Origin: Paenibacillus alkaliterrae
Lineage (GTDB): Bacteria > Bacillota > Bacilli > Paenibacillales > Paenibacillaceae
Reading direction: 5' to 3'
Assembly (NCBI RefSeq): GCF_021532375.1
Contig: NZ_JAKGAP010000047.1
Location: forward strand, 1 to 56,137
Length of the DNA stretch: 56,137 nt
Shown: positions 46,338 through 55,913 of the stretch, piece by piece
Layout of the letters: each line of letters opens with the position of its first letter
Position numbering within the stretch: the first letter of the stretch is position 1
The notes under the pieces: model-generated
Database searches by the model: none
What the model was told of the DNA's origin: nothing
What the model saw: only the letters and a program-made list of their open reading frames with translations
Translations under genes and position numbers: made by a program

Positions 46338-47557
46338 CTGGCGCTGCCTCCTTTCATTCCTTTTCCGGTAAACGGCAGTAATGCCCCGTAATTCACACCC
46401 TTATACGCAAATGGCCTTTGCACGTCAGTATCCACCGACAAGCCATTCCATTCATTCACCCGCTCCGTTACCACGTTTACGCCTTCTGCACGCAGCTCCT
46501 GCGCTCTCGCAAGCGCCTCAGTCCGTCCAGCCGCATCATAAACGACAAGTGTCCTCACCGTTTCGTTCTCCGCATTGTCGCCAAGCAGCTCCAGCACGCG
46601 GGTCGTCTTCAGCGCGAAGCCTGTAGCCGGCGCCGGTCTTCCGAACTGAGCCAGCAGGTTATCGTATCGTCCTCCGCTTACGACCGGGAAACCAAGATCC
46701 GCCGCATAGCCCTCGAACGTCATCCCCGTGTAGTAGGAGAAATCCCCGATCATCGTCAGGTCAATCAACACATACTCGCTTACCCCGTAAGCCTTCAATA
46801 CATCCCAAATTTCGCACAAATGGCGAATGGACGCCTGAGCCGTAGCATCCGCGCTAAGCTGCAGCGCCTGATCGCAAATCTCCTGTCCGCCGCGCAACCG
46901 TAGAATGCCTTCCAGCTCGCGCTGTACCGGCTCTTCCAACGAAAGCTCACGTAATTGCTGACGGTACCCGACATAATCGCGACCAAGCAGGCAGCCCTTC
47001 AGCTGCTCCTGCGCCTCTACGCGGCCTGGCAGAGTCTCCTCCAATAAACCGTTCAGGAACCCGACATGCCCGATCGCAATCTTGAATCGGTCCACGCCGG
47101 CTGCCTTCAAGGAAGCAATCGCCAGCGCCACAACCTCCGCATCCGCCTCCGCCGACGAATCGCCAACAAGCTCTACGCCCGTTTGAAAAAATTCAGCCTC
47201 GCGGCCAGCTTCCTCTTCGATCGCCCGAAACACGTTCGAATGGTAAGAAAGACGCTGCGGGAAATCGGATTGCTTCAATAACGAAGACACGACACGCGCG
47301 ATCGGGGCCGTCATATCGGAACGCAGCACCAGCGTCGTTCCGCGATTGTTCAGCAGCTTGAACAATTTCTGATCCGACGTAGAGCTCGCTACGCCCACTG
47401 TATCGTAGTATTCCATCGTTGGCGTCATAATTTGCTCATAGCCCCAGCCTTGCATGCAGGCAAGCACTTGACGCTCTATGTGACGCAGCTTGGCGACTGC
47501 ACCCGGCAAATAATCTTTAACGCCTATCGGCTTCTCAAAAACTTTTGGTTTAGACAT
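46334..47557 (-). CDS. hisZ: ATP phosphoribosyltransferase regulatory subunit HisZ
   Basis: A histidyl-tRNA synthetase paralogue that activates short HisG and carries histidine feedback control; 407 residues. It resembles the HisRS catalytic core: [20 protein letters not shown], motif-2-like [16 protein letters not shown], and motif-3-like [15 protein letters not shown]. It lacks the anticodon-binding domain. First gene of the his operon; GAAGGTGATAACG precedes its ATG. A direct repeat (TACCATG twice) and a TATACT box lie just upstream, near 47590-47615. Confidence 0.94.
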   Translation of the reverse strand: MSKPKVFEKPIGVKDYLPGAVAKLRHIERQVLACMQGWGYEQIMTPTMEYYDTVGVASSTSDQKLFKLLNNRGTTLVLRSDMTAPIARVVSSLLKQSDFPQRLSYHSNVFRAIEEEAGREAEFFQTGVELVGDSSAEADAEVVALAIASLKAAGVDRFKIAIGHVGFLNGLLEETLPGRVEAQEQLKGCLLGRDYVGYRQQLRELSLEEPVQRELEGILRLRGGQEICDQALQLSADATAQASIRHLCEIWDVLKAYGVSEYVLIDLTMIGDFSYYTGMTFEGYAADLGFPVVSGGRYDNLLAQFGRPAPATGFALKTTRVLELLGDNAENETVRTLVVYDAAGRTEALARAQELRAEGVNVVTERVNEWNGLSVDTDVQRPFAYKGVNYGALLPFTGKGMKGGSAR

Positions 47558-47690
47558 TCGTTATCACCTTCGATTGCTTTAGTATATTAAAGTGCTACCA
47601 TGTTACCATGCTAACAAATTAAAGAGTTTAGTCGTAATATTATCATGAAAATCGCGCCTTCGTCAAGCGAACATCCGTCCTTCTCTCCCC

Positions 47691-47744
47691 AAAAAAGAAA
47701 GCCCCATCCCGAGTAAAATCACCTCGTCCGGATGAGACTCTTTC
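47691..47744 (-). terminator. Terminator of the hprK-lgt-ppaX-yvoF operon
   Basis: GAAAG-CCCCATCC pairs with GGATGAG-CTTTC, and the minus strand follows with a T-run. It separates this operon from hisZ. Confidence 0.75.
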
Positions 47745-47748
47745 CTGT

Positions 47749-48282
47749 TTAGTTAATTATGTTTCTCACATGATCGTCGAGCTCTGCAGGCACAACCATT
47801 TCGCTCCGCCTAATTTCCCGCATCGGATTTCCGCCTACGAAGGCGTAGGCCGGAACATCCTTATGCACGAGCGAGCCTGCCGCTACCACGGCATGATCGC
47901 CTATTGTGATACCTGGCAAAATCGTCGAATTGGCGCCGATCATTACATTCGATCCAATCTTCACATCGCCAAGCCTATATTCCTTAATCAAATATTCATG
48001 CGTCAGAATCGTTGTATTATATCCAATGATCGAATTATTGCCGACCGATATACGCTCAGGAAAGAAGACATCGACCATAACCATTAAGGCAAATGCGGTA
48101 TGCTTGCCCACCTTCATGCCGAGTATACGGCGGTAAATCCAATTTTTGAGCGGAAGAATCGGACAATAGCGCGCCAGCTGTATAAAAATAAAATTGCGAA
48201 CCGATTTCAATCGGCTCACAGTCGAATACACCTGCCACAGCGCGTTCGGCCCCTCCACTGGATATCGTTCAACTTTTCGCAA
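47749..48282 (-). CDS. yvoF: Hexapeptide-repeat acyltransferase (YvoF-like)
   Basis: A 177-residue left-handed beta-helix acyltransferase. Hexapeptide repeats cover about residues 75-150: ISVGNNSIIGYNTTILTHEY, then VKIGSNVMIGANSTILPGIT and GDHAVVAAGSLVHKDVPAYA, ending in the family close VGGNPMREIRR. The acceptor is unknown. The TTG start overlaps the ppaX end by 14 bp, with GGGAG upstream inside ppaX. Position matches Bacillus yvoF. Confidence 0.85.
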   Translation of the reverse strand: MRKVERYPVEGPNALWQVYSTVSRLKSVRNFIFIQLARYCPILPLKNWIYRRILGMKVGKHTAFALMVMVDVFFPERISVGNNSIIGYNTTILTHEYLIKEYRLGDVKIGSNVMIGANSTILPGITIGDHAVVAAGSLVHKDVPAYAFVGGNPMREIRRSEMVVPAELDDHVRNIIN

Positions 48283-48940
48283 GCGTCTCCCGCTCCAATC
48301 CTACGAAAGAATAAAGATCGCGCATATCATGAATGACGTGATGGGCTCCCGCGGCCTTCAGTTTCTGCTCGCCCTTTAGCGACCAGGCAACCCCAACCGC
48401 AACAGCGCCCGCAGCAACGGCGGATTCAATATCCACCATGCTGTCGCCGACCATGATCGTCGTGGCCGGATCCGCCCCAAGCAGCCCGATGGCTTTACTG
48501 ACTGGCTCTGGATGCGGCTTCGGATTCACGACATCGTCAATCGTCACGATGGCGTCAACATAGTCGTAAAGTCCGACGAATTTCAGGCCGCGCTCCGTTG
48601 TCAACCGCATTTTGGTCGTCACGACGCCGATTTTAATACTTTTCTCATGCAGCGTTGCAATAACCTCATTGACGTAGTCGAATGCTTTGACATACTCATC
48701 GTGCAGCCGCAAATTGACCTCGCGATAAGCCGCTACGAGATGCGTTACATCCTCAAGTCCGGAGAACAGCCTCATTTGATCGGTAAGCGGATTTCCCATA
48801 CTCGGGATAATATGGTCTCTTCCGAAATCTTCCGGCACATAGCCTTGCAGCGATTCTATAAATGACCGAATAATCAGCTCATTGGTGTCTATGATCGTGC
48901 CGTCCAAATCGAACAGCATCGTTTTGATATTGCCCGTCAT
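48269..48940 (-). CDS. ppaX: Pyrophosphatase PpaX (HAD family)
   Basis: Hydrolyses the pyrophosphate formed when HprK dephosphorylates P-Ser-HPr in Bacillus; 223 residues. HAD motifs: I, LFDLDGTIIDTNELI; II, IGVVTTKMRLTTERGL; III and IV, VVNPKPHPEPVSKAIGLL and IMVGDSMVDIESAVAAGA. It lies between lgt and yvoF in the conserved hprK operon. Sequence alone could also fit a phosphoglycolate phosphatase; the operon settles the call. Confidence 0.92.
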   Translation of the reverse strand: MTGNIKTMLFDLDGTIIDTNELIIRSFIESLQGYVPEDFGRDHIIPSMGNPLTDQMRLFSGLEDVTHLVAAYREVNLRLHDEYVKAFDYVNEVIATLHEKSIKIGVVTTKMRLTTERGLKFVGLYDYVDAIVTIDDVVNPKPHPEPVSKAIGLLGADPATTIMVGDSMVDIESAVAAGAVAVGVAWSLKGEQKLKAAGAHHVIHDMRDLYSFVGLERETLAKS

Positions 48941-48957
48941 CGTGTTTCCCTCCTATA

Positions 48958-49983
48958 CTACTCTCTTCCTTTGCCGCTTTCATCCTTTTCAATGATTTCG
49001 GCTGTTTCATTTAAATCCGCGACCGCACCATTTGCGCCATCGTTTTTCTCCGGCTTGCTTGAAACAATCGGATCATGATAATACGCGAATGCCAGACCAG
49101 TTCTGCGTCTTACGACAATCAGCACGATCGCTCCTAAAATGAGCAGCAAGGCCATTACCTGCGAAATGCGTACATTGCCATATGCCGGGTCTAAGTACCC
49201 TTGAAGGAACATGACTTCCATTGGTGTCCACAGCGCGTTAACGAAGGATGCCAACCACTGCGGTCCCATAAATGCCAAACTATCCGTACGCAGCGCTTCA
49301 ATAAAGAAGCGGCCGATCGAATACCAGATGAAGTAAGCAGCCACCAACTCGCCCGCACGCAAAAACTTTTGACGGCGCAGCACGAACAAAATTCCGATAC
49401 CGACTAAGCTCCAGAGCGATTCATACAAAAATGCCGGGTGTCGGTATGCAGCCTCCTGAGTTACTTGATCGACAATATACATATTGTCGACGATAAACAC
49501 AGGAAGATTCAGCGTATTACGCAAAAAATCTTCGCTGACCGGTCCGCCGTAAGCCTCCTGGTTCATGAAATTGCCCCAGCGTCCAATCATCTGTCCAGCC
49601 AGAAGTGAAGGTGCACATATATCTGCGATGCGCCAGAAATTATAGCCCTTGTAGCGGAAATAGAAAAAACCGCAAATAAATGCCCCGATAAGAGCACCGT
49701 ATATTGCAATGCCCCCATTCCATATCTTGAACACATCGAGAAGATTCCCTTTGTAATCTTCCCATTTAAACGCCACATAATAAATCCTGGCTCCTATAAT
49801 AGCGGAAGGAACGCCAAGCAACAGCAAGTCCATGAAGAAGTCCGGCTTAATCCCGAACCTCTTCCCTTCCTGGACGGCAAGCAGCAAACCGACTAAAGCA
49901 GCCGTTCCCAAAATAATACCGTACCAATGCACCTCAATCGGTCCGAGCGTGAAGGCAACGGGATTTAACGAAAATGTGTTCAC
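48958..49983 (-). CDS. lgt: Prolipoprotein diacylglyceryl transferase
   Basis: A membrane enzyme that attaches diacylglycerol to the lipobox Cys of lipoproteins; 341 residues with about seven membrane segments. The Lgt signature is AGQMIGRWGNFMNQEAYGGP; EVHWYGIILGTAALVGLLLA and YRHPAFLYESLWSLVG are also conserved, as is the Arg/Glu region in IGRFFIEALRTDSL. A GTG start is chosen. The hydrophilic C-terminal 45 residues are variable. Follows hprK by 21 bp. Confidence 0.96.
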   Translation of the reverse strand: MNTFSLNPVAFTLGPIEVHWYGIILGTAALVGLLLAVQEGKRFGIKPDFFMDLLLLGVPSAIIGARIYYVAFKWEDYKGNLLDVFKIWNGGIAIYGALIGAFICGFFYFRYKGYNFWRIADICAPSLLAGQMIGRWGNFMNQEAYGGPVSEDFLRNTLNLPVFIVDNMYIVDQVTQEAAYRHPAFLYESLWSLVGIGILFVLRRQKFLRAGELVAAYFIWYSIGRFFIEALRTDSLAFMGPQWLASFVNALWTPMEVMFLQGYLDPAYGNVRISQVMALLLILGAIVLIVVRRRTGLAFAYYHDPIVSSKPEKNDGANGAVADLNETAEIIEKDESGKGRE

Positions 49984-50004
49984 TATTCATGTCCCCTTTT
50001 TGGT

Positions 50005-50943
50005 TCAATCGTAATCGTCCATATCGTCGGCAATCGTTTCCGTCAGCTTATTCGTGAATTGAAGCGCCGCATTGTAGCCCATCCGTTTCAAACGGAAGTT
50101 CATTGCGCCCACCTCGATAATGACCGCTAAGTTGCGGCCTGGGCGGACAGGCACGGTAACGAGCGGAATATCGGTATCGATAATGCGCGTCGTTTCCTCA
50201 TCCAGACCAAGGCGGTCGTATTGCTTGTCCTGCTGCCAGTTTTCAAGCTTAATGACGAGACCGATCCGCTTCTGCGTGCGCACCGCTCCCGCTCCGAACA
50301 ACGTCATCACATTAATGATGCCTAGTCCGCGAATTTCGAGCAGGTGACGGATAAGCTCGGGCGCGCTGCCGTGCAGTTGACCGTCTGACGTTTGACGAAT
50401 CTCAACCGCATCGTCGGCTACCAGCCGATGGCCGCGCTTCACAAGCTCCAGCGCCGTCTCGCTTTTACCAATACCGCTGCCGCCTGTAATGAGCATGCCT
50501 ACACCGTATACGTCGACCAGAACACCGTGAATCGTCGCCGTAGGGGCGAGCTTATGCTCGAGGAAATCGGTAATCCTGCTCGATAGAATCGTCGTGGCTA
50601 CGTTACTGCGCAGCACGGGAATTTGCGTTTCGTTCGCTTGATCGATAAGCTCCTGCGGCGCTTCCAAGCCCCTGGTCAAAATGATGCACGGCGTATCCTC
50701 ATTACAAAGCCTTACCATGCGATCCTTCCGTTCTTCGCTATCCAGCATGTTCAGAAACGATATTTCGGTTCTTCCGAGAAGCTGAATCCGCTCGCTCGGG
50801 TGGTAATGAAAATAACCAGCCATCTCAAGTCCAGGCCGATACAAATCATCTACAGTAATCGCACGCTTCAGTCCGTCTTCTCCGGCAACAATTTCAAGCT
50901 GAAATTGTCGGATAAGCTCAGACACTTTCACTTTCTTCGGCAT
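50005..50943 (-). CDS. hprK: HPr kinase/phosphorylase
   Basis: Phosphorylates and dephosphorylates Ser46 of HPr/Crh, the sensor of carbon catabolite repression; 312 residues. The P-loop is [20 protein letters not shown], the catalytic/binding region is [15 protein letters not shown], and the signature [17 protein letters not shown] follows. GGGAGG lies 7 nt before the chosen ATG ([11 protein letters not shown]). First gene of the hprK-lgt-ppaX-yvoF operon. Its substrate gene in this window is the HPr-like gene at 32.3 kb. Confidence 0.96.
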   Translation of the reverse strand: MPKKVKVSELIRQFQLEIVAGEDGLKRAITVDDLYRPGLEMAGYFHYHPSERIQLLGRTEISFLNMLDSEERKDRMVRLCNEDTPCIILTRGLEAPQELIDQANETQIPVLRSNVATTILSSRITDFLEHKLAPTATIHGVLVDVYGVGMLITGGSGIGKSETALELVKRGHRLVADDAVEIRQTSDGQLHGSAPELIRHLLEIRGLGIINVMTLFGAGAVRTQKRIGLVIKLENWQQDKQYDRLGLDEETTRIIDTDIPLVTVPVRPGRNLAVIIEVGAMNFRLKRMGYNAALQFTNKLTETIADDMDDYD

Positions 50944-51079
50944 CGTAGGGCCTCCCTCATATGGCAACTGCACTATATGTATGTTTGTTTTTATCTAATA
51001 TCTTCATCGTAAAGGAAAAAAGCGCCGAGCGCAACGTTTCCTGCGTCTCACGCACGAACCCCAATACGGTTTTAGCCGC

Positions 51080-51114
51080 AAAAAAAGGACTGCCGGCATA
51101 AACCGACAGTCCTC
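51080..51114 (-). terminator. Terminator after msmX
   Basis: AGGACTGCCGG and CCGACAGTCCT form a stem with one mismatch; the minus strand ends in a T-run. Confidence 0.85.
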
Positions 51115-51128
51115 TTCTATATAATCTC

Positions 51129-52250
51129 TTAACCTTCGAAAATGTTAAGTTCTGTTTCTTTGTCGAACAAATGTGCTTTGTTCATATCAAGAGCAAGCTT
51201 AACAGTTGAGCCGTCACGAACGCCGGAGCGGCCGTCCACACGAGCAATTACAGTGTCATTACCGATACCATTCAGGTAAAGGTACATTTCGTGACCAAGA
51301 TTCTCAGCAACTTCAACATTCGCGTTCACAATTGTTTGCGGGGATGCTTCAAGGAATACTGGCTCTTCGTGAAGATCCTCTGGACGCATACCAAGAATAA
51401 CTTCTTTGCCGATATAGCCTTTCGAGCGCAGCACTGCTGCTTTGCCTTCTGGAACAACTACGTCGACACCGCTTGCTTTGAAACGAAGCGCGCCGCCTTG
51501 CTCTGTAAGCGAACCGCTAACGAAGTTCATCGATGGAGCGCCGATAAAGCCAGCTACAAAGATGTTTACAGGGTGGTTGTAAAGCTCTTCCGGAGAAGCC
51601 GTTTGTTGAATGAAACCGTCTTTCATAACAACGATACGGTCACCCATTGTCATAGCCTCGATTTGGTCATGCGTTACATAGATTGTTGTTGTTTCAAGAC
51701 GTTTTGTAAGCTTGCTGATTTCCGCACGCATTTGTCCGCGAAGCTTCGCGTCCAAGTTGGAAAGCGGCTCATCCATCAAGAATACTTGCGGCTCACGAAC
51801 GATTGCACGTCCTAGAGCGACACGTTGACGCTGACCACCGGAAAGTGCTTTTGGCTTACGCTCAAGCAAATGCTCAATATCAAGAATTTTAGCAGCTTCA
51901 CGAACGCGTTTGTCGATGTCTGCTTTTTTGAATTTACGAAGTTTAAGGCCGAATGCCATGTTTTGATAAACGTTCATGTGCGGGTACAACGCGTAGGATT
52001 GGAATACCATCGCGATGTCGCGGTCTTTAGGGGCAACGTCGTTTACTAAACGGTCGCCGATAAACAATTTGCCTTCAGAAATTTCTTCAAGACCTGCAAT
52101 CATACGAAGAGTTGTCGATTTACCGCAACCGGATGGTCCGACCAATACGAGAAACTCTTTGTCTTTAATATCTAAGTTAACGTCAGTAACCGATGCTTTG
52201 TCAGTACCCGGATATTTTTTGTAAATGCCTTCTAAACGTACGCCTGCCAT
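51129..52250 (-). CDS. msmX: Sugar ABC transporter ATPase (MsmX/UgpC type)
   Basis: The multi-purpose ATPase that energises several oligosaccharide ABC importers in Bacilli; 373 residues. Walker A is VLVGPSGCGKSTTLRMIAG, the Q-loop MVFQSYALYPHMNV, the signature LSGGQRQRVALGRAIV, Walker B VFLMDEPLSNLDAKLR, and the switch His YVTHDQIEAM. The C-terminal TOBE/MalK-like domain contains ILGMRPEDLHEEP. Monocistronic, with no permease genes nearby, as usual for shared ATPases. Confidence 0.95.
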   Translation of the reverse strand: MAGVRLEGIYKKYPGTDKASVTDVNLDIKDKEFLVLVGPSGCGKSTTLRMIAGLEEISEGKLFIGDRLVNDVAPKDRDIAMVFQSYALYPHMNVYQNMAFGLKLRKFKKADIDKRVREAAKILDIEHLLERKPKALSGGQRQRVALGRAIVREPQVFLMDEPLSNLDAKLRGQMRAEISKLTKRLETTTIYVTHDQIEAMTMGDRIVVMKDGFIQQTASPEELYNHPVNIFVAGFIGAPSMNFVSGSLTEQGGALRFKASGVDVVVPEGKAAVLRSKGYIGKEVILGMRPEDLHEEPVFLEASPQTIVNANVEVAENLGHEMYLYLNGIGNDTVIARVDGRSGVRDGSTVKLALDMNKAHLFDKETELNIFEG

Positions 52251-52339
52251 GATAATTTTCCCCCTAAAAAGAAATTTCGATATGCCTATATCTTATCCCA
52301 CACAGGAGGCTGTGACTATGCACATACTTTACAAAAAAA

Positions 52340-53482
52340 CTAATTTCTTTTCGTAACTTTGTACAATAGTAATATAATTTTCACTAATACTGCATCTTTA
52401 AATTGACGAACATCCAGCCCTGTCTCTTGTTTAAGCTTGTCTAACCGATACAATAATGTATTACGATGAATGTATAATTTCTTTGCCGTTTCACTAACAT
52501 TGCAATCCAGTGTAAAAAAAGTCTCGATCGTGCTTAGCATTTCCGATTCTACGAATAGATCCGCACGCTTCATCGACTGCTCCAAATATTTGGAGCGCTG
52601 CGCCTCCGGAATCGCATTCAACAATCGCTCCAGCTGCAGCATCCAAGGCAAATGAATATTTGTTCCTACATGGAATTTACGACCCAGATTAACCGTTTCG
52701 CGAAGCAGCACCGTCGTCTCGACCATACCTTTGGCAGGTGTCGTAGGATGAGCGACCGCCAGATGGCATTCGCCAATCCATTCGCTTGCCAGCATTTCGT
52801 GCAGCCCTAAACCAATCGACGCCAAGCTGTCCTCGAGCGTCTCTTCTTCCTGTTCATTGAATGAATCAGCATCCTCATCCCGCAGCAGCGAGACGGAACC
52901 CCAAATGAGCCACTCCTGGCTTTTAAGCGGAATAAGCACGACATCCTCCGACAAAAACGAGCGAAGAAGCTTCTCCAGATCCGAATAGGTCGCTTGCTTC
53001 GTATTCGTCTGTTCGGTTACGAGTAAGAATGGAATCATATCATTATACAGCCGGCTTCCTACGGTCAAATGATCAGGTAATGAATACGCAGGCTCATCGG
53101 ATTCAAGCTGCTTCTGAATCCACTCGCTCAGCTTTAAAGCGCTTCTTTCCGTTTCGGAGAGCGCAGATGTGTTTTTCGGAGCGGATTGTCCCCGGTCCAG
53201 TTGAAGCGTCCAGCTAATCAGCTCTTTCTCAGAGGTTTGCAAGGAAGGATGATCTATTTCAATCAGCTCCACTATGGAATCGGCTCTGCCCGCCACGATC
53301 CATGTCTTTCCGCCTTTATCCGCGCGTTGGCCTTCCCTGGGAGTATCCTTCGTTTGTTCCCCAAGCCATGTCGAATCGGCATTCTTGACTAGCTCATCCC
53401 ATTCGGCTATCGATTTCGAAACTACATGCACCGGACAGTTCAAAATGTGCTGCAGCGTCTTCAACCAGTCTGTCGTGCTCAT
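52340..53482 (-). CDS. PucR/CdaR-family transcriptional regulator
   Basis: A 380-residue protein whose C-terminus is the PucR-type helix-turn-helix (NVSETAKKLYIHRNTLLYRL, then DKLKQETGLDVRQFKDAVLV). The middle resembles the GGDEF-like sensor part of CdaR regulators (LIPLKSQEWLIWGSVSLLRD). The N-terminal 100 residues are unique. GGAG lies about 8 nt before the chosen ATG (MSTTDWLKTL). It sits directly upstream of msmX in the same direction with 89 bp between, so a role in sugar-uptake control is possible but unproven. Confidence 0.82.
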   Translation of the reverse strand: MSTTDWLKTLQHILNCPVHVVSKSIAEWDELVKNADSTWLGEQTKDTPREGQRADKGGKTWIVAGRADSIVELIEIDHPSLQTSEKELISWTLQLDRGQSAPKNTSALSETERSALKLSEWIQKQLESDEPAYSLPDHLTVGSRLYNDMIPFLLVTEQTNTKQATYSDLEKLLRSFLSEDVVLIPLKSQEWLIWGSVSLLRDEDADSFNEQEEETLEDSLASIGLGLHEMLASEWIGECHLAVAHPTTPAKGMVETTVLLRETVNLGRKFHVGTNIHLPWMLQLERLLNAIPEAQRSKYLEQSMKRADLFVESEMLSTIETFFTLDCNVSETAKKLYIHRNTLLYRLDKLKQETGLDVRQFKDAVLVKIILLLYKVTKRN

Positions 53483-53584
53483 TTTTCTATCTCCAATCTC
53501 CACAAGCGTTTGCGGCTGGCGCCATCCTATTGCGATGCAGAAAAACGCTTTTTTTCGTCATTGTACCATAAGCGCCTCCCTAAT

Positions 53585-54532
53585 TCAGCCTATCACCAGT
53601 AAAAGTATGATCGATAGGAGCGCAAACAGAGCGGCAATTAAATACATAAATGAAACCGTTTGTACCTGATTCAGTCCCCATTTCATTAAAATGTGATGCG
53701 TATGCAGCTTGTCCGCGCGGTGGAGGCCCTTACCGCTTATAAGTCTGCGCAGCATGACGTATGCTGTATCCAGTATGGGTAATCCAAGCGCTAATAGCGG
53801 AACAAGCAAGGTTATGACCGTTGCCTTTTTGAATGCGCCGTCCACCGCAATAACCGCTAAAGTATATCCGAGGAAAGTAGCGCCCGCGTCTCCCATAAAT
53901 ATTTTTGCAGGATAAAAATTATGAAGAAGAAAACCAAAGGAAACTCCCGCTAAAATAACGGCCAAAATCGCTGTATCCGACTGACCCTTAATCAGAGAGA
54001 TGATAAGCATGGTAAGTGCCGAAAGCGTGCTTACGCCTGAAGCAAGCCCATCGACACCATCTATAAAATTAATCATATTGATTAACGCGAACACCCAAAG
54101 CATTGACGCAAGCCATGAGAACCATTCTGGAAATGGAATAAAAAAACCACTTAAAGGATTCGTTATTCCTGCAATCTTAATATGAAATATCGCTGGGATC
54201 AAAGCGGCGCCCAAATAGAGAATAACGCGAGGCCATACCGGGAAGTCTTTCCCCTTCGACTTTGCGGCATCGTCAAGCATGCCTATAGTCACAAGTAATA
54301 AACCACCCGTTAAGATCGTCCACGTTAACGGTGTAAGCCCGATGAATAAAAGCATCACGATCACACAACCAGCGTAAATAGCCGCTCCACCCATAAGAGG
54401 AATCGGCTTATTATGTATTTTCCGGGAAGTCGGACGATCAACAAAACCAAGTCGAAGCGCAAACATCCGAAGTGGGGGTACACTTGCAAATACAATAGTA
54501 AAGCTTATCAGAGCCGCTGCAACGTATACCAT
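53585..54532 (-). CDS. tagO: Undecaprenyl-phosphate N-acetylglucosaminyl 1-phosphate transferase
   Basis: Transfers GlcNAc-1-P to undecaprenyl phosphate, starting teichoic-acid or other wall-polymer synthesis; 315 residues with about ten membrane segments. Family motifs: RKIHNKPIPLMGG near the start, TIGMLDDAAKSKGKDF, catalytic NMINFIDGVDGLASGVS, AKIFMGDAGATFLGYTLA, and the cytoplasmic His motif LHTHHILMKWGLNQ. Its 5' end overlaps the untranslated region of the divergent FMN reductase gene. Confidence 0.92.
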   Translation of the reverse strand: MVYVAAALISFTIVFASVPPLRMFALRLGFVDRPTSRKIHNKPIPLMGGAAIYAGCVIVMLLFIGLTPLTWTILTGGLLLVTIGMLDDAAKSKGKDFPVWPRVILYLGAALIPAIFHIKIAGITNPLSGFFIPFPEWFSWLASMLWVFALINMINFIDGVDGLASGVSTLSALTMLIISLIKGQSDTAILAVILAGVSFGFLLHNFYPAKIFMGDAGATFLGYTLAVIAVDGAFKKATVITLLVPLLALGLPILDTAYVMLRRLISGKGLHRADKLHTHHILMKWGLNQVQTVSFMYLIAALFALLSIILLLVIG

Positions 54533-54632
54533 GTCCGATTCTCCTTTTTTCTGCTCCCGTATGTATACATTGTTCCCATATATCGATAAAATACAAGAAA
54601 CAAATCATACCTGTAGAATGAGGAGAAAGAGA

Positions 54633-55199
54633 GTGCAGCACATGTCCAGAATCGTTATTATTTCCGGAAGTCCGAATGCATCATCACGGTTGAACGGAGT
54701 TACCCAGTTTGTGCAGCAGCAGCTATCCATACATAAACTGTCAACCGTCCTTATCGAGGTTGTCTCGCTGCCTGCTGAAGATCTTATTCATGCACGCTTT
54801 AACAGCCCTGCGATCCTTGAAGCAAATGCATTAGTTGAGAAGGCTGAAGCCGTAATCATTGCAAGTCCCGTTTATAAAGCGTCTTATACCGGCGTGCTCA
54901 AAACGTACCTGGATCTGCTCCCGCAAAAAGGCTTAGACGGAAAAATCATTGCCCCTTTATTTATCGGCGGCACGATCGCTCATTTGCTGTCGATCGACTA
55001 TTCCCTAAAGCCTGTGCTTGCATCCATGGGGGCCAAGCTATACGTAAGCGGCGTATATGCCGTCGATTCGCAAATCAACCGTACACAAGGCCCGAACGAG
55101 GAGCCCGTATTCGAGTTGAATGAAGATCTTAAAGCTCGTCTTGCCGAAACCGTAAATGAGCTTGCCCGGGAGCTGTCGCTCCGCAGTCATAAACAATAG
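54633..55199 (+). CDS. NADPH-dependent FMN reductase (SsuE type)
   Basis: A flavodoxin-fold flavin reductase of 188 residues that reduces FMN with NAD(P)H, often to feed an alkanesulfonate monooxygenase. Phosphate-binding loop IVIISGSPNASSRLNGV; flavin/dimer motif AVIIASPVYKASYTGVLKTY with LDLLPQKGLDGKIIAP. A GTG start is chosen (AGGAG about 8-9 nt upstream); the ATG three codons later is 17 nt from it. No sulfonate genes are nearby, so the partner is unknown. Confidence 0.88.
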   Translation: MQHMSRIVIISGSPNASSRLNGVTQFVQQQLSIHKLSTVLIEVVSLPAEDLIHARFNSPAILEANALVEKAEAVIIASPVYKASYTGVLKTYLDLLPQKGLDGKIIAPLFIGGTIAHLLSIDYSLKPVLASMGAKLYVSGVYAVDSQINRTQGPNEEPVFELNEDLKARLAETVNELARELSLRSHKQ

Positions 55200-55211
55200 C
55201 ACAAAATAAAT

Positions 55212-55262
55212 GAAGGACTACCCTTGGGAAAGCATCAGCTTTCCTTAGGATGGTCCTTTTAT
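55212..55262 (+). terminator. Terminator of the FMN reductase gene
   Basis: AAGGACTACC pairs with GGATGGTCCTT around an inner GGAAAGC/GCTTTCC stem; T4 follows. Confidence 0.75.
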
Positions 55263-55278
55263 GAGTAATTGTAACATC

Positions 55279-55310
55279 AAAAAAACCGAAGATTCTAAGA
55301 TCCTCGGTTA
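55279..55310 (-). terminator. Terminator of the tRNA cluster
   Basis: On the minus strand ACCGAGGATCTT and its near-complement AGAATCTTCGGT are followed by T7, 22 bp past tRNA-Lys. Confidence 0.85.
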
Positions 55311-55331
55311 CGTATTTGTTTTGAGTAAAAA

Positions 55332-55407
55332 TGGTGAGTCATGTAGGATTCGAACCTACGACACCCTGATTAAAAGTCAGGTGCTCTACCAACTGAGCTA
55401 ATGACTC
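55332..55407 (-). tRNA. tRNA-Lys (anticodon TTT)
   Basis: 76 nt with encoded CCA. Acceptor GAGTCAT/ATGACTC, anticodon loop CTTTTAA, T-arm GTAGGTTCGAATCCTAC. Last gene of the cluster. Confidence 0.95.
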
Positions 55408-55424
55408 TTGATGTGTAGAAAAAC

Positions 55425-55509
55425 TGGTGGAGGATGATGGATTCGAACCACCGAACTCAGAGAGAGCAGATTTACAGTCTGCCGTGTTTAGCCACTTCAC
55501 TAATCCTCC
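55425..55509 (-). tRNA. tRNA-Tyr (anticodon GTA)
   Basis: 85 nt with a long variable arm and encoded CCA, as expected for bacterial tRNA-Tyr. Acceptor GGAGGAT/ATCCTCC, anticodon loop CTGTAAA. Confidence 0.94.
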
Positions 55510-55547
55510 ATACTATTACCTATTTTTCGTAGCGACGAAAAATAAAG

Positions 55548-55623
<76 letters not shown>

Positions 55624-55638
55624 TTACTTAAGAGAAAA

Positions 55639-55715
55639 TGGCGGAGCTGACGGGATTCGAACCCGCGGTCTCCTGCGTGACAGGCAGGCATGTTGGGCCA
55701 CTACACCACAGCTCC
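55639..55715 (-). tRNA. tRNA-Asp (anticodon GTC)
   Basis: 77 nt with encoded CCA. Acceptor GGAGCTG/CAGCTCC, anticodon loop CTGTCAC. Confidence 0.95.
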
Positions 55716-55736
55716 AAATTGTAATAAAAAAGTTCA

Positions 55737-55812
55737 TGGTGGAGGATGACGGGATCGAACCGCCGACCCTCTGCTTGTAAGGCAGATGCTCTCCCAGCTG
55801 AGCTAATCCTCC
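55737..55812 (-). tRNA. tRNA-Val (anticodon TAC)
   Basis: 76 nt with encoded CCA. Acceptor GGAGGAT/ATCCTCC, anticodon loop CTTACAA. Confidence 0.95.
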
Positions 55813-55836
55813 AAAATGGGTTGATAAGAAAGGTAA

Positions 55837-55913
55837 TGGTAGCGGCGAAGGGGATCGAACCCCCGACCTCACGGGTATGAACCGTACGCTCTAGCCAGCT
55901 GAGCTACACCGCC
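55837..55913 (-). tRNA. tRNA-Met (anticodon CAT), probably elongator
   Basis: 77 nt with encoded CCA. Acceptor GGCGGTG/CGCCGCT, anticodon loop TTCATAC. Position 1 pairs (G-U) instead of showing the C-A mismatch of initiators, which favours elongator Met; an Ile-lysidine tRNA cannot be excluded. Confidence 0.9.

Noticed and set aside
47558..47690. T-box riboswitch upstream of hisZ
   Set aside because: The interval is too short and has no T-box motif or antiterminator; only a small direct repeat and a -10-like box are visible.
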